From: an uncultured Porphyromonadaceae bacterium
GTDB taxonomy: Bacteria > Bacteroidota > Bacteroidia > Bacteroidales > Muribaculaceae
Direction of reading: 5' to 3'
DNA: 37,872 nt
Assembly (NCBI GenBank): GCA_947178165.1
Contig: CAMWXH010000017.1
Coordinates: forward strand, 1-37,872
Shown here: in pieces, positions 8,692-16,624 of the stretch
Numbering within the stretch: position 1 is the stretch's first letter
Layout of the letters: each line of letters opens with the position of its first letter
Made by a program: the position numbers and the translations under genes
Notes under the pieces: model-generated
The model's input: only the letters and a program-made list of their open reading frames with translations
The model's database searches: none
Told to the model about the DNA's origin: nothing

Positions 8692-9024
8692 ATGTATTAC
8701 GTAAGGAAAAGACTTGAAATTAGCGCGGCGCATAAGCTCGAATTAAGTTATGAGAGCAAATGCACTCAATTGCATGGCCATAACTGGATTATAACCGTGG
8801 AGTGCAAGGCTCGTGAGCTGAACAAGGATGGAATGGTGGCGGATTTCACCGATATAAAACGTCGGATTATGGATCTTCTCGACCATAAGGTGATCAACGA
8901 TGTGTTGCCTTTCAATCCCACGGCAGAGAATATTGCCCGCTGGATTGTAGATAATGTTGAGAACGGCTGGCGTTGTGAGGTGCAGGAGAGCGAAGGGAAT
9001 GTTGCAATATACGAGAAAGACTGA
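8692..9024 (+). CDS. queD: 6-carboxy-5,6,7,8-tetrahydropterin synthase
   Basis: Makes 6-carboxytetrahydropterin from dihydroneopterin triphosphate, the first committed step to 7-deazaguanines. The compact 110-aa T-fold protein has zinc ligands H14, H28 and H30 (AAHKL, QLHGHNW), catalytic C24 (SKCTQ), VADFTDIK, and the PTAENIARW substrate-binding motif. The gene follows queC by 31 bp and is 2 bp from queE. A 6-pyruvoyltetrahydropterin synthase role is less likely given the operon. Confidence 0.96.
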   Translation: MYYVRKRLEISAAHKLELSYESKCTQLHGHNWIITVECKARELNKDGMVADFTDIKRRIMDLLDHKVINDVLPFNPTAENIARWIVDNVENGWRCEVQESEGNVAIYEKD

Positions 9025-9026
9025 TA

Positions 9027-9626
9027 ATGAAAAAAATCTGTGAAATATTCTATTCTCTTCAGGGGGAAGGGCATCATACGGGTTATCCGAGTGTATTCAT
9101 AAGGTTTTCGGGATGCAATCTGGCCTGTGCGTTTTGCGACACTAAGCATGAAGATGGGGTCTTTATGGAGGACGATGCCATCATACGCGCTGTTAATCTC
9201 TATTCCGCCGACTGGATTGTATTGACCGGAGGGGAGCCGACATTATGGATTGACGATGATTTCGTAAGCCTTCTGAAACGAGCCACAGGGAAGAAGGTGG
9301 CCATTGAGACAAATGGCACGCGTCCTGTGCCGGAGTCGGTGGATTGGGTCACAGTGTCGCCTAAATGTGATATGGAGGGGGCAGGGCGAGCTCTGGTGGC
9401 CGCATCGCATGCCGACGAGTTAAAGGTTGTTGACTTAGGACAGGATTTAGAGCGTTATTTCTCGCTCCCATGTGTAGGCGAAAAGACGCTGATGTATCTT
9501 CAGCCCTGCTTCGTAGAGGATGAGGAGGACTTTCGCCGCAACCGCCTGCGCACAGTCAAACGAGTTCTTGCCGACCCGAGATGGACCCTGTCGGTGCAGT
9601 TGCACCGCTACTTGCAGATTCCATGA
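9027..9626 (+). CDS. queE: 7-carboxy-7-deazaguanine synthase (radical SAM)
   Basis: A radical SAM enzyme that contracts the ring of 6-carboxytetrahydropterin to 7-carboxy-7-deazaguanine. The 199-aa protein has the Fe-S motif CNLACAFC (C30, C34, C37), which is the standard CX3CX2C form. Also visible are N-terminal FYSLQGEG, LTGGEPTL for SAM binding, and VAIETNGT. It is the last gene of queFCDE; two bases separate it from queD. folE, queA and tgt are not in this window. Confidence 0.96.
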   Translation: MKKICEIFYSLQGEGHHTGYPSVFIRFSGCNLACAFCDTKHEDGVFMEDDAIIRAVNLYSADWIVLTGGEPTLWIDDDFVSLLKRATGKKVAIETNGTRPVPESVDWVTVSPKCDMEGAGRALVAASHADELKVVDLGQDLERYFSLPCVGEKTLMYLQPCFVEDEEDFRRNRLRTVKRVLADPRWTLSVQLHRYLQIP

Positions 9627-9652
9627 GAATTTGGGAGGCGGGATAGGAGTTT

Positions 9653-9712
9653 TAGGCCTTTTAGGCGATATAGGCAAGATAGGCATTGATAGGCTGAATA
9701 GGCTTTATAGGC
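9653..9712. repeat. TAGGC short tandem array (copy 2)
   Basis: TAGGC starts at 9653, 9662, 9671, 9680, 9690, 9699 and 9708, with steps of 9, 9, 9, 10, 9 and 9 bp. The four or five bases between cores vary and are mostly A/T. The array sits between the queE stop and a strong terminator, so it would be transcribed into the 3' end of the que mRNA. It shares core and rhythm with the array at 4-54. Confidence 0.85.
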
Positions 9713-9725
9713 CTGTAAAGAAATT

Positions 9726-9765
9726 AAAATTAGAAGGAGGCGTAACAACGCCTCCTTCTAATTTT
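9726..9765. terminator. Bidirectional terminator between queE and the zinc-ribbon gene
   Basis: A perfect 17-bp stem (aaaattagaaggaggcg with its complement) and a 6-nt loop (taacaa). A runs and T runs on the two sides let it serve the convergent genes on both strands. Confidence 0.92.
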
Positions 9766-9806
9766 ATAAATTAATTTTTTCAAGCAATCTATAGTGCTCA
9801 TCCTCA

Positions 9807-10616
9807 TCAGATAGAGGCTTTGCTGCGACCTCTTTTGGGTGCCGGTGCCGGAGCCGGTGTATCTTCGATTCCGGCAAGGGCGCCATCGATCATGATTCGG
9901 CCACAGTATTCGCATACGATCACTTTCTTGTGCATCTTGATTTCAAGCTGGCGCTGTGGAGGAATGCGATTAAAACATCCGCCGCAGGCATTACGCTGTA
10001 CGGTCACTATGCCTAACCCATTGCGTGCATTCTTGCGGATTCGCTTGAATGCCGCGAGAGTGTAATCGTCGATCAGGGGTTCAAGAGCTTTTGCCTGTTC
10101 GCGAATGGCTTCCTCTTCCTGGCGGGTTTCATTCACAATCTCGTCGAGTTCCTTTTTCTTCTGCTCAAGGATGTGTTCATTATCGGATAGCTCCTCCTTG
10201 TCGCGCTCTATTTCCTGAAGTTTGACCTCCTGTTTTGCCTTGGCTTCACGGATATGCTTCTCTGCAAGCTCTATCTCGAGAGTCTCGAATTCTTTCTCTT
10301 TTTCAAGGAAAGCGAACTCGCGGTTATTGCGCACGTTATTAATCTGCTCTTCATATTTTGCAATCTTCTGACGGCGGTCTTCAATTTCGCCGGTCTTTAC
10401 GTTGACAAGAGCCTTGAGATCTTCAATCTCGTCTTTATGTTTCTGAATACGGGTCTGGAAACGTACAATCTCATCTTCACGGTCTTTCACTTCGTTGGGA
10501 AGTTCGCCGCGAAGAATCTTGATATGGTCGATTTTTGAGAGTAAAGTCTGAAGTTCATAAAGGGCTTTGAGGCGCTCTTCTACACTGCGTTCTTTCTCTT
10601 GTTTTTTTTCTGCCAT
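9807..10616 (-). CDS. Coiled-coil protein with C-terminal C4 zinc ribbon (CT398-like)
   Basis: The 269-aa protein has a long charged helical region (about 15-185), predicted as an antiparallel coiled coil. A zinc ribbon follows, with C211-x2-C214 (CGGCFNR) and C235-x2-C238 (CEYCGR), and then an Ala/Pro-rich tail (about 250-269). This is the layout of the chlamydial CT398 / C4-type zinc-ribbon family. The biochemical role is not established; a nucleic-acid or secretion-related function has been proposed for relatives. It lies 24 bp downstream of the NIF3-like gene in the same direction, a pairing seen in other bacteria, so the two probably act together. Confidence 0.85.
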   Translation of the reverse strand: MAEKKQEKERSVEERLKALYELQTLLSKIDHIKILRGELPNEVKDREDEIVRFQTRIQKHKDEIEDLKALVNVKTGEIEDRRQKIAKYEEQINNVRNNREFAFLEKEKEFETLEIELAEKHIREAKAKQEVKLQEIERDKEELSDNEHILEQKKKELDEIVNETRQEEEAIREQAKALEPLIDDYTLAAFKRIRKNARNGLGIVTVQRNACGGCFNRIPPQRQLEIKMHKKVIVCEYCGRIMIDGALAGIEDTPAPAPAPKRGRSKASI

Positions 10617-10640
10617 AATATATTTAATGATGTATTATTA

Positions 10641-11426
10641 TCAAATGACTCCAATAGGACAGGATTCCTTTTCGGAGAAATATACAACTGAATCAGGGAA
10701 TGAGTCGCGAATAATCCTTGAAAAGATTTTCCGTGAACACATTTCGCTTTCATAATGACCGATGTCGGCAATCAGGATGTCATCACCAAAAGAGGCGAAA
10801 TCATGATATTTGACATCGCCTGTCACAATCGCATCCGCTCCCTCTTCAATCGCTTTCCTGATAAGGTAAGCCCCGGCTCCACCGCACACTGCAAGGCGCT
10901 TTATTACCAGCATAGGGCTATGGGTGGAATAGCGAAGGGCCTTGACATTGAATTTTTCTTTCAATTTCCGGAGAAACTCAAGCTTAGGAGTGGGATTGAG
11001 GTTGCCGATTACACCGATACCGGCCGACAGGTCGCCCGGCTTTGGGTCAAGCACTCGCATATCTTTCATTCCAAGGATATGTCCGATTTCAAAGCTGATT
11101 CCTTCGTGAGCGGCATCAAGATTGGTGTGGGCGGCATAGATGGCCACATTGTTGCGGATTGCTTCAATGACAATACGCTGAATGGCGTTATCGCCCGTTA
11201 TATTCTTCAATCCCCGGAAAATCAAGGGATGATGAGAGATGATCATATTGCAGCTTCTCTCAACGGCTTCCCGGAGAATCTCTTCAGTGACATCAAGGCA
11301 TAGGAGCAACCCTGACACTTCCATGTCGGGGTCTCCTACCTGAAGTCCTGCATTATCATAATCCTCCTGCAATGCCTTGGGGGCATAGGTTTCGATTACC
11401 TTTGCTATATCCCTGACTCTTGTCAT
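10641..11426 (-). CDS. NIF3-like dinuclear metal centre protein
   Basis: The 261-aa protein belongs to the NIF3/YbgI (YqfO) family, which forms toroidal hexamers with a two-metal site. Visible metal motifs are SHHPLIF (H65, H66), AAHTNLD and, near the C-terminus, IGHYESE. It is the short form without the PII-like insert of YqfO-type proteins of about 370 aa. The physiological substrate is unknown; some relatives are linked to GTP cyclohydrolase-like or hydrolase activity. It is upstream of, and probably co-transcribed with, the zinc-ribbon protein. Its 5' side is occupied by the repeat element at 11446-11782, so its promoter may lie within or beyond that element. Confidence 0.92.
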   Translation of the reverse strand: MTRVRDIAKVIETYAPKALQEDYDNAGLQVGDPDMEVSGLLLCLDVTEEILREAVERSCNMIISHHPLIFRGLKNITGDNAIQRIVIEAIRNNVAIYAAHTNLDAAHEGISFEIGHILGMKDMRVLDPKPGDLSAGIGVIGNLNPTPKLEFLRKLKEKFNVKALRYSTHSPMLVIKRLAVCGGAGAYLIRKAIEEGADAIVTGDVKYHDFASFGDDILIADIGHYESEMCSRKIFSRIIRDSFPDSVVYFSEKESCPIGVI

Positions 11427-11482
11427 TATTTCTTTTCGATTGGTCTTAAGACCTCATTCAATAAAATCTGTTAATGCCAGAG

Positions 11483-11575
11483 TCGCAGATGTGCCTTGTA
11501 TATCGCTTTGCAGATTCAGGAGCATAGCGGGCTATGTGACTGAATCAAAAAGCGATAGACAAGGTGCAGCTGCGA
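11483..11575. repeat. Long hairpin 1 inside the TIR element
   Basis: Outer arms 11483-11509 and 11549-11575 match at 23 of 27 positions (25 with G-U pairs). Inner arms 11513-11528 and 11531-11546 also pair almost fully, closed by a GG loop. A T run (11584-11590) follows on the plus strand. No known RNA family was recognised. Confidence 0.8.
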
Positions 11576-11652
11576 GAATAAGGTTTTTTTAATCTCATTA
11601 ATTTATAAATATAATTAATTCCTCAATAAAATGTTTTAAGTTACCTTCTGTC

Positions 11653-11743
11653 CGGCTCTCTTAGGCTCAAATATCCTTTTTCCTCCGTCGCAACGCAAAG
11701 GTTGCTCCTTCTAAAAAAGAATATTTTAGCTCTAAGATAGCCG
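11653..11743. repeat. Hairpin 2 inside the TIR element
   Basis: Arms 11653-11674 and 11721-11743 are complementary with two or three mismatches or bulges (cggct.tcttag...aaatat). The loop region contains a small gcaac/gttgc pairing. It starts 10 bp past the aspS stop codon and could help end or protect aspS transcripts. Confidence 0.65.
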
Positions 11744-11752
11744 CTCTGGCAT

Positions 11753-13519
11753 TTAAACATCTTTTATTGAATGAGGTCTTAAATCGAGATAAAGCTCGTC
11801 GAGCTGTTCCTGCGCAATAGGCGATGGCGACTCATTCATTGTGTCGCGTCCGGAGTTGTTCTTTGGGAATGCAATCACATCGCGGATTGTGTCAAGGCCG
11901 GCTAAGATAGAGACAAAGCGGTCGAAGCCAAGGGCAAGGCCACCGTGAGGGGGCGCGCCATATTTGAAGGCATTCATAAGGAAGCCGAACTGTTCGTGCG
12001 CACGCTCCGGGGTGAAGCCAAGGAGCTTGAACATCTTGTCCTGAAGCTCTGAATTATGAATACGGATTGAGCCTCCTCCCAATTCGGTGCCATTGACCAC
12101 AATGTCGTATGCTGTGGCGCGAACTTTACCCGGATCGGTGTCGAGCAGTGGTATGTCGTCCGGATTAGGTGAGGTGAAGGGGTGATGCATTGCATAAAAA
12201 CGCTGAGTCTCATCATCCCATTCGAAAAGCGGGAAGTCGATCACCCAAAGCGGAGCGAAGGTGTTCTTGTCGCGAAGGCCAAGACGGTTACCCATCTCAA
12301 GACGCAACTCACAGAGCTGTTTGCGAACCTTCATCGCGTCGCCGGTCATGACAAGGAGCAAATCGCCGGGTTTGGCTCCGGCTTTCTCTCCCCATTTCTG
12401 AAGCTGTTCGGGAGTATAGAATTTTCCGACGCTGCTCTTGATCGAGCCATCGGGTTCGAACTTAACCCAGATAAGCCCTTTGGCACCAACCTGCGGACGT
12501 TTCACGAATTCGGTGAGCTCATCAATCTGCTTGCGGCTCCAGGATGCGCAGCCTTCTGCAAGGATTCCGACAGCCAATTCAGCATCGTCGATAACACCGA
12601 ACCCAAAACCTTTGGCCACATCGTTTAGCTCAACGAACTGCATGCCGAAACGGATATCAGGCTTGTCGGAGCCATAGAGACGCATGGCATCAGCCCAAGT
12701 GATGCGCGGGAAAGGTTCTGTGAAGTCTATATGCTTTACATATTTGAAAATATGCTTCACAAGGCCCTCGAAGGTGGAGATGACATCTTCCTGTTCCACA
12801 AAGCTCATCTCGCAGTCAATCTGCGTGAACTCAGGCTGGCGGTCGGCGCGTAAATCCTCATCGCGGAAACATTTGGCAATCTGGAAATAACGGTCATAAC
12901 CGCTCACCATGAGGAGCTGTTTGAATATCTGTGGACTCTGAGGAAGAGCATAGAATTCACCCGGGTTCATTCGGGAGGGAACCACAAAGTCGCGGGCACC
13001 TTCCGGTGTAGATTTCACAAGTATAGGGGTCTCGATTTCAAGGAAACCTTCAGAATCGAGATAGCGGCGGATTTCAAACGCCATCTTGTGACGCAGTTCA
13101 AGGTTCTTGCGCACGCATGGACGGCGGAGATCGAGATAACGGAATTTCATTCTCAAGTCGTCGCCTCCGTCGGTGTTATCCTCAATTGTGAATGGGGGAA
13201 TCTCACTTGTGTTGAGCACCTCGAGAGAGTCTGCAATCACCTCAATGTCGCCGGTAGGGATATTAGGATTTTTTGAACTTCTCTCGGCTACAGTGCCGGA
13301 GATCCTGACAACATATTCGCGTCCGAGAGTGTTGGCCTTATCAGTCAGGTCACGATCGATTTCATTATTGAAAACAGCTTGAGTTATGCCGTAACGGTCA
13401 CGGATATCGACAAATGTCATGCCACCCATTTTGCGAGTCTTCTGGACCCAGCCGGCGAGGGTGACTTTCTGACCGGCATCCGAAATGCGCAATTCGCCGC
13501 AAGTTTTGTCTCTATACAT
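11753..13519 (-). CDS. aspS: Aspartate--tRNA ligase
   Basis: Charges tRNA with aspartate in the cytoplasm. The 588-aa protein is the bacterial class II type: N-terminal OB-fold anticodon-binding domain (about 1-105), catalytic core with [11 protein letters not shown], motif 2 [18 protein letters not shown], a GAD insertion domain (about 290-420), and motif 3 [15 protein letters not shown]. The last nine residues (LRPHSIKDV) and the stop region are encoded within the terminal repeat of the adjacent element, so the natural C-terminus may have been replaced. The 83-nt leader starts at a good promoter (13608-13638). It is not obviously in an operon. Confidence 0.97.
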   Translation of the reverse strand: MYRDKTCGELRISDAGQKVTLAGWVQKTRKMGGMTFVDIRDRYGITQAVFNNEIDRDLTDKANTLGREYVVRISGTVAERSSKNPNIPTGDIEVIADSLEVLNTSEIPPFTIEDNTDGGDDLRMKFRYLDLRRPCVRKNLELRHKMAFEIRRYLDSEGFLEIETPILVKSTPEGARDFVVPSRMNPGEFYALPQSPQIFKQLLMVSGYDRYFQIAKCFRDEDLRADRQPEFTQIDCEMSFVEQEDVISTFEGLVKHIFKYVKHIDFTEPFPRITWADAMRLYGSDKPDIRFGMQFVELNDVAKGFGFGVIDDAELAVGILAEGCASWSRKQIDELTEFVKRPQVGAKGLIWVKFEPDGSIKSSVGKFYTPEQLQKWGEKAGAKPGDLLLVMTGDAMKVRKQLCELRLEMGNRLGLRDKNTFAPLWVIDFPLFEWDDETQRFYAMHHPFTSPNPDDIPLLDTDPGKVRATAYDIVVNGTELGGGSIRIHNSELQDKMFKLLGFTPERAHEQFGFLMNAFKYGAPPHGGLALGFDRFVSILAGLDTIRDVIAFPKNNSGRDTMNESPSPIAQEQLDELYLDLRPHSIKDV

Positions 13520-13607
13520 TTCTATGTTAGATAATTACCTTGATATTTGTAGCAAAAACCGCAGGCATAAGGCCGTGATGGCGACCTTGTGTCTGTGGAT
13601 TAACGTG

Positions 13608-13638
13608 CAAATATAATAAAATTTAGACGAGTTGTCAA
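13608..13638 (-). promoter_or_regulatory. Promoter of aspS
   Basis: On the minus strand, TTG (13636-13638) and TATATTTG (13608-13615) are separated by 20 bp, matching the Bacteroidota -33/-7 pattern. The -33 triplet lies just beyond the stop side of the neighbouring small gene. Confidence 0.65.
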
Positions 13639-13658
13639 GAGCAACACTGATTTTAGTG

Positions 13659-13904
13659 TTATTCTTCGGGCATTTCTGCATAATGAAGCACCGTAGGACT
13701 CTGGACGTTTACTCCATATTCATTGGCGAAACGAAGTATGGCCCTTGCAAGTTTGGGCTTGAGTTCATCCGGGCAGTAGCGGAAATAAGCTTCTGCGGCC
13801 CTTACGTGTGCCGCATCGGGCATTGGATACTCGCGTCGTTCGGGAAGCCCGTAAACGCTATCGGGAAGTTCCCTTCTTTCTTCTGTGTCTAATACGTCTG
13901 ACAT
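13659..13904 (-). CDS. Small DUF6582-like protein
   Basis: An 81-aa protein containing LPDSVYGLPERREYPMPD followed by AAHVRAAEAYF. This resembles the short LPDsaFa.PerRyPI.D.aHvr.Al domain found in phage head proteins and in small stand-alone proteins (DUF6582-like). The ATG at 13904 is preferred; an earlier in-frame start at 13991 would add an AT-rich, implausible N-terminus. Function unknown. It lies upstream of aspS in the same direction, but aspS appears to have its own promoter. Confidence 0.7.
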   Translation of the reverse strand: MSDVLDTEERRELPDSVYGLPERREYPMPDAAHVRAAEAYFRYCPDELKPKLARAILRFANEYGVNVQSPTVLHYAEMPEE

Positions 13905-14023
13905 AATGTGTGTTTTTAAATAATTTATTTTTTTAATTTTTTTCTTTGTAATTGTAAACAAAAATGGGTTGAAAAGGATTGTAACAAACAAAGAATTAAC
14001 TTATTTTAAACCAATTTGACGAT

Positions 14024-14632
14024 ATGTGGACATTCGAGACATTCAAAGAGGAAAATGGCCGTAAGCTTGAGATATGCGGCCTTGAGGGGATGGAGTCGGT
14101 TGTTGACTTCGGGCCTGACAAGGGTATGACTCTCAGTGAACTGATCGCCAAATATGATGGCGAACTGGTAGGGGCTCGAACGTTTTCACGCTTTGGAACT
14201 TTCTTCCCCCTTATAGTGAGTCAGCAAGAGAGACGCATAGAATTGCGTTTTGTTGACAATGAGGGAACAGATGCTTTCCTTGCCGGGATAGAAATTTTGC
14301 CTGATTCAACGTTCTGCATTCAGGATGCAATAGGATTGGAAAAGGGTGATGAACCGGTTATTTATGACGCAATTCCCGACATTCCGGTCAATGTGGTTCG
14401 TTCCCCTCATTTTACGACCAATATCCTATGTGTGGACCGAGAGGTTATGCGCGATTATATAGAGAAAGATACCTTTGTTGTTATAATTGCCCTTGAGGGG
14501 GAGGCGTGGCTAACCTCGCGCAATCACCGGATGCTTCTGAAGTCTGGACATACAGCCCTTGTGTCGGCGCTCTCCACCGGACTCAACATAGAACCTGTTG
14601 GCGAATTCACTGCTTTGGAAGCTTATATGTGA
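14024..14632 (+). CDS. Reduced phosphomannose-isomerase-like cupin protein, probably non-catalytic
   Basis: The 202-aa N-terminal and C-terminal parts resemble class I mannose-6-phosphate isomerase (about 320 aa): EICGLEGMESVVDFGP, KGMTLSELIAKYDGELVG and RFGTFFPLIV at 15-65, and PHFTTNILCVDRE with a cupin-like end at 130-202. The middle of the enzyme, which carries the metal-binding QVHPDD box and the downstream Glu/His ligands, is missing: after FFPLIV the sequence reads SQQERRIELRF. Isomerase activity is therefore unlikely; a sugar-binding or regulatory role is only a guess. There is no frameshift or stop, so it looks maintained rather than decayed. It is transcribed alone and converges on the S41 peptidase gene. 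Confidence 0.7.
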   Translation: MWTFETFKEENGRKLEICGLEGMESVVDFGPDKGMTLSELIAKYDGELVGARTFSRFGTFFPLIVSQQERRIELRFVDNEGTDAFLAGIEILPDSTFCIQDAIGLEKGDEPVIYDAIPDIPVNVVRSPHFTTNILCVDREVMRDYIEKDTFVVIIALEGEAWLTSRNHRMLLKSGHTALVSALSTGLNIEPVGEFTALEAYM

Positions 14633-14676
14633 ATCTGCAGGATAGGGTTATGAGGTTATGAGGTATAAGAAATAAG

Positions 14677-15753
14677 TTAATAGGGGAAAATGTTGAAACT
14701 TCGCTGTGTCTTCTTATCGGCTGCTTCGAAGGCTTTGCGATAAACCTCTATGGCGAAATCAAGAATTGCATCTTTTCCTTGAGCAAGCTCCTCTTCGGTG
14801 CAATGCACTTCATATCCTTTGGAGGGGTCAATTCCAAACTCTGTAGGTTTGTCATCGCTGTCGGTGATGGGGCAGGCTGAGAAACGTATTGCCCACCCGT
14901 TGGGAAGTTCTGAAGAGAAAGGGAGTCCGCCCCCACCTCCAGTGCTCGCACCGCATATCCTCACATTGGGAAGAGATTTCATCACTGCCACAAAGTTATT
15001 GGCGGCTGAATAGCAAGACCTATTAGTTAAAACGATTATGGGACCCTGATAGCGGACATGGGTATTATCGGCCGGCTTGAATGTGATTTTGTAAGGTTCG
15101 GAAAAAGCATCGGATGACGGACCGGTCTTATGCCGGATATAGCCTCCGCATATCTCTTTGTCGATGAACCGCCCCACAAGAGTGTTGATGTTTGTCAAAA
15201 GGCCGCCCCCATTGTTGCGGATATCTATAATCATCCCTTTGGCTTTCTCAACACCGTAAAGCACAGCGAAAACATAATCAAGACTTGTCTCGCTTATCTG
15301 ATTTGAGAATGAGGGACAATATATATATCCAATTGAGTCGGGCAACATCTTATAGTTCATCCCCGATACCGACATGTAGTCAAAATCGAGATAATATTGC
15401 TGGAGTGTCCGGAGGTTGAAATCCTGAGGATAATCGGTCCACCATTTACGGTAATAGCTTGTAGAGAAACGTGAAGATAGGTTCACATGGCCATCCTGCA
15501 ATTCATCCAGGAGGTCGGACATTATCTTGAAGAGTTCGAGCTGGCCCGTTTCCGGCTTTACCTTTGCCCGATGTTTTGCGCATACGGCTTTCCAGTCTAT
15601 CCCTTTCTCTTCAAAATAGCAATATCTTTGACCGACAATATCTGCGAGCGCGTCGAAATTGCCTAACGGGTCATCTTTATAATCAGGAGTGTCGTGACAG
15701 GCAGAGAGCAGGAGGAGAAAGGTGGAGAATATGATTGAAATATATTTTGCCAT
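14677..15753 (-). CDS. S41 family peptidase, lipoprotein
   Basis: The 358-aa secreted serine peptidase has a lipoprotein signal (hydrophobic 4-17, lipobox LLSAC with C19), so it is probably anchored to the outer membrane or periplasmic face. S41 features: LQDGHVNL at 85-92, IDIRNNGGG near 176-184, and the nucleophile region LTNRSCYSAANNF with S249, followed by a Gly-rich STGGGGG. It lacks an obvious PDZ domain, resembling the Bacteroidota lipoprotein group related to tricorn/IRBP. It starts 31 bp after the DUF3316 gene in the same direction and is probably the last gene of the topoisomerase operon. Confidence 0.88.
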   Translation of the reverse strand: MAKYISIIFSTFLLLLSACHDTPDYKDDPLGNFDALADIVGQRYCYFEEKGIDWKAVCAKHRAKVKPETGQLELFKIMSDLLDELQDGHVNLSSRFSTSYYRKWWTDYPQDFNLRTLQQYYLDFDYMSVSGMNYKMLPDSIGYIYCPSFSNQISETSLDYVFAVLYGVEKAKGMIIDIRNNGGGLLTNINTLVGRFIDKEICGGYIRHKTGPSSDAFSEPYKITFKPADNTHVRYQGPIIVLTNRSCYSAANNFVAVMKSLPNVRICGASTGGGGGLPFSSELPNGWAIRFSACPITDSDDKPTEFGIDPSKGYEVHCTEEELAQGKDAILDFAIEVYRKAFEAADKKTQRSFNIFPY

Positions 15754-15784
15754 AACAAGGAATCAAGAAAAGGTGTTACAAAAA

Positions 15785-16624
15785 TCAATAGCCTGCATAG
15801 TTGGCCTTGACTCTTTTCTTTAAGCCAAGGCCTTGTGGGATTACGCCGATTACAAAAGAATTGACAGCTGTTCGGGTGACGAGATGGTTGGCATAGACTG
15901 AACGGTAGTCATATCTATACCCGAGTTCCATTGCGGTCCGTCCGAAATCAAGTTTAATTGAAAGCATATTGTTCACTCCGAAATTGTTCCCCCACCATCC
16001 GCAATGAGCTAATCCTTTATGATTGCCGATATATATTTCATAGAATGTCTCGCCATATTGAGGGGAGAAGAAACCTCCTAATACAGGGAGTTGCAGACGG
16101 TCAGTGATCAGGATAGGAAGTTTTCCAATCTTGAAATGATAAGAGAGAGACAGATCAAGATCAATTCCGGCAGAAGCCAATGCCGTGACAGGGTTATTGC
16201 CGTTTCGTGTCAGATACAGGGCTCCTCCGTTTATGTCAAGAAGCCCTCCCGCTGCCAATTGAAGGTTGTTGGGCATCCGCCATCTGTAAGCCAAGCCCCA
16301 GTTGAAACGCGCATCAAATCCCAGCATTCTTGCCGAATGAGGGGGATTAAGCATATTTCGATAGTTCATCCCTCCGGCAAAAGTCATTATCAAATGCTCC
16401 GGATTCTTTTGAAAAGCCTTCATCCATTCTCCTGATGCACCCCATAAAGTGCCGGAATACCGGAGTGGAGAGAGATATGTAGAACGAGCATTGGCGGCAC
16501 CAACTTCAAAGCGATAAGTTGATGTGACAGGGCGCGGAAGCGAATCCTGGGCAATTCCCATTTCTGAAAAAATCGAGGAGATTGCCATTATCAGGATAAA
16601 TGAAAAAAACTTAAACTTAGTCAT
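15785..16624 (-). CDS. DUF3316-like outer-membrane protein
   Basis: A 279-aa protein with an N-terminal signal peptide (MTKFKFFSFILIMAISSIF, cleavage near GIAQ). The rest is rich in alternating aromatic and polar strands (TYRFEVGAANAR, ELGYRYDYRSVY), as in outer-membrane beta-barrels, and resembles the DUF3316 family of Bacteroidota. The ATG at 16624 is chosen because the signal peptide begins there; an in-frame start at 16684 would add 20 proline-rich residues. Its start overlaps the 3' end of the topoisomerase gene by 8 bp, suggesting translational coupling. Function unknown. Confidence 0.75.
   Translation of the reverse strand: MTKFKFFSFILIMAISSIFSEMGIAQDSLPRPVTSTYRFEVGAANARSTYLSPLRYSGTLWGASGEWMKAFQKNPEHLIMTFAGGMNYRNMLNPPHSARMLGFDARFNWGLAYRWRMPNNLQLAAGGLLDINGGALYLTRNGNNPVTALASAGIDLDLSLSYHFKIGKLPILITDRLQLPVLGGFFSPQYGETFYEIYIGNHKGLAHCGWWGNNFGVNNMLSIKLDFGRTAMELGYRYDYRSVYANHLVTRTAVNSFVIGVIPQGLGLKKRVKANYAGY

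Larger units (their letters stand above)
11446..11782. mobile_element. MITE-like element with terminal inverted repeats and two subterminal hairpins
   Basis: The ends are inverted copies: 21 bp match exactly (11446-11466 and 11762-11782), followed by a partly diverged stretch and a further 10-bp match (11473-11482 and 11744-11753). Directly inside each end sits a long imperfect hairpin (11483-11575 and 11653-11743), separated by an AT-rich spacer. There is no ORF of note and no transposase, so it would depend on an enzyme elsewhere. No clear target-site duplication is visible. The right terminal repeat overlaps the 3' end of aspS. This is a palindromic non-autonomous element by structure; mobility is inferred. 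Confidence 0.65.

Noticed and set aside
13905-13991. N-terminal extension of the DUF6582-like protein
   Set aside because: The added residues come from AT-rich intergenic sequence and do not fit the family start.
14633-14676. Third TAGGC-type array (ttatgagg repeats)
   Set aside because: Only two imperfect 8-bp units and no TAGGC core; too short to support.
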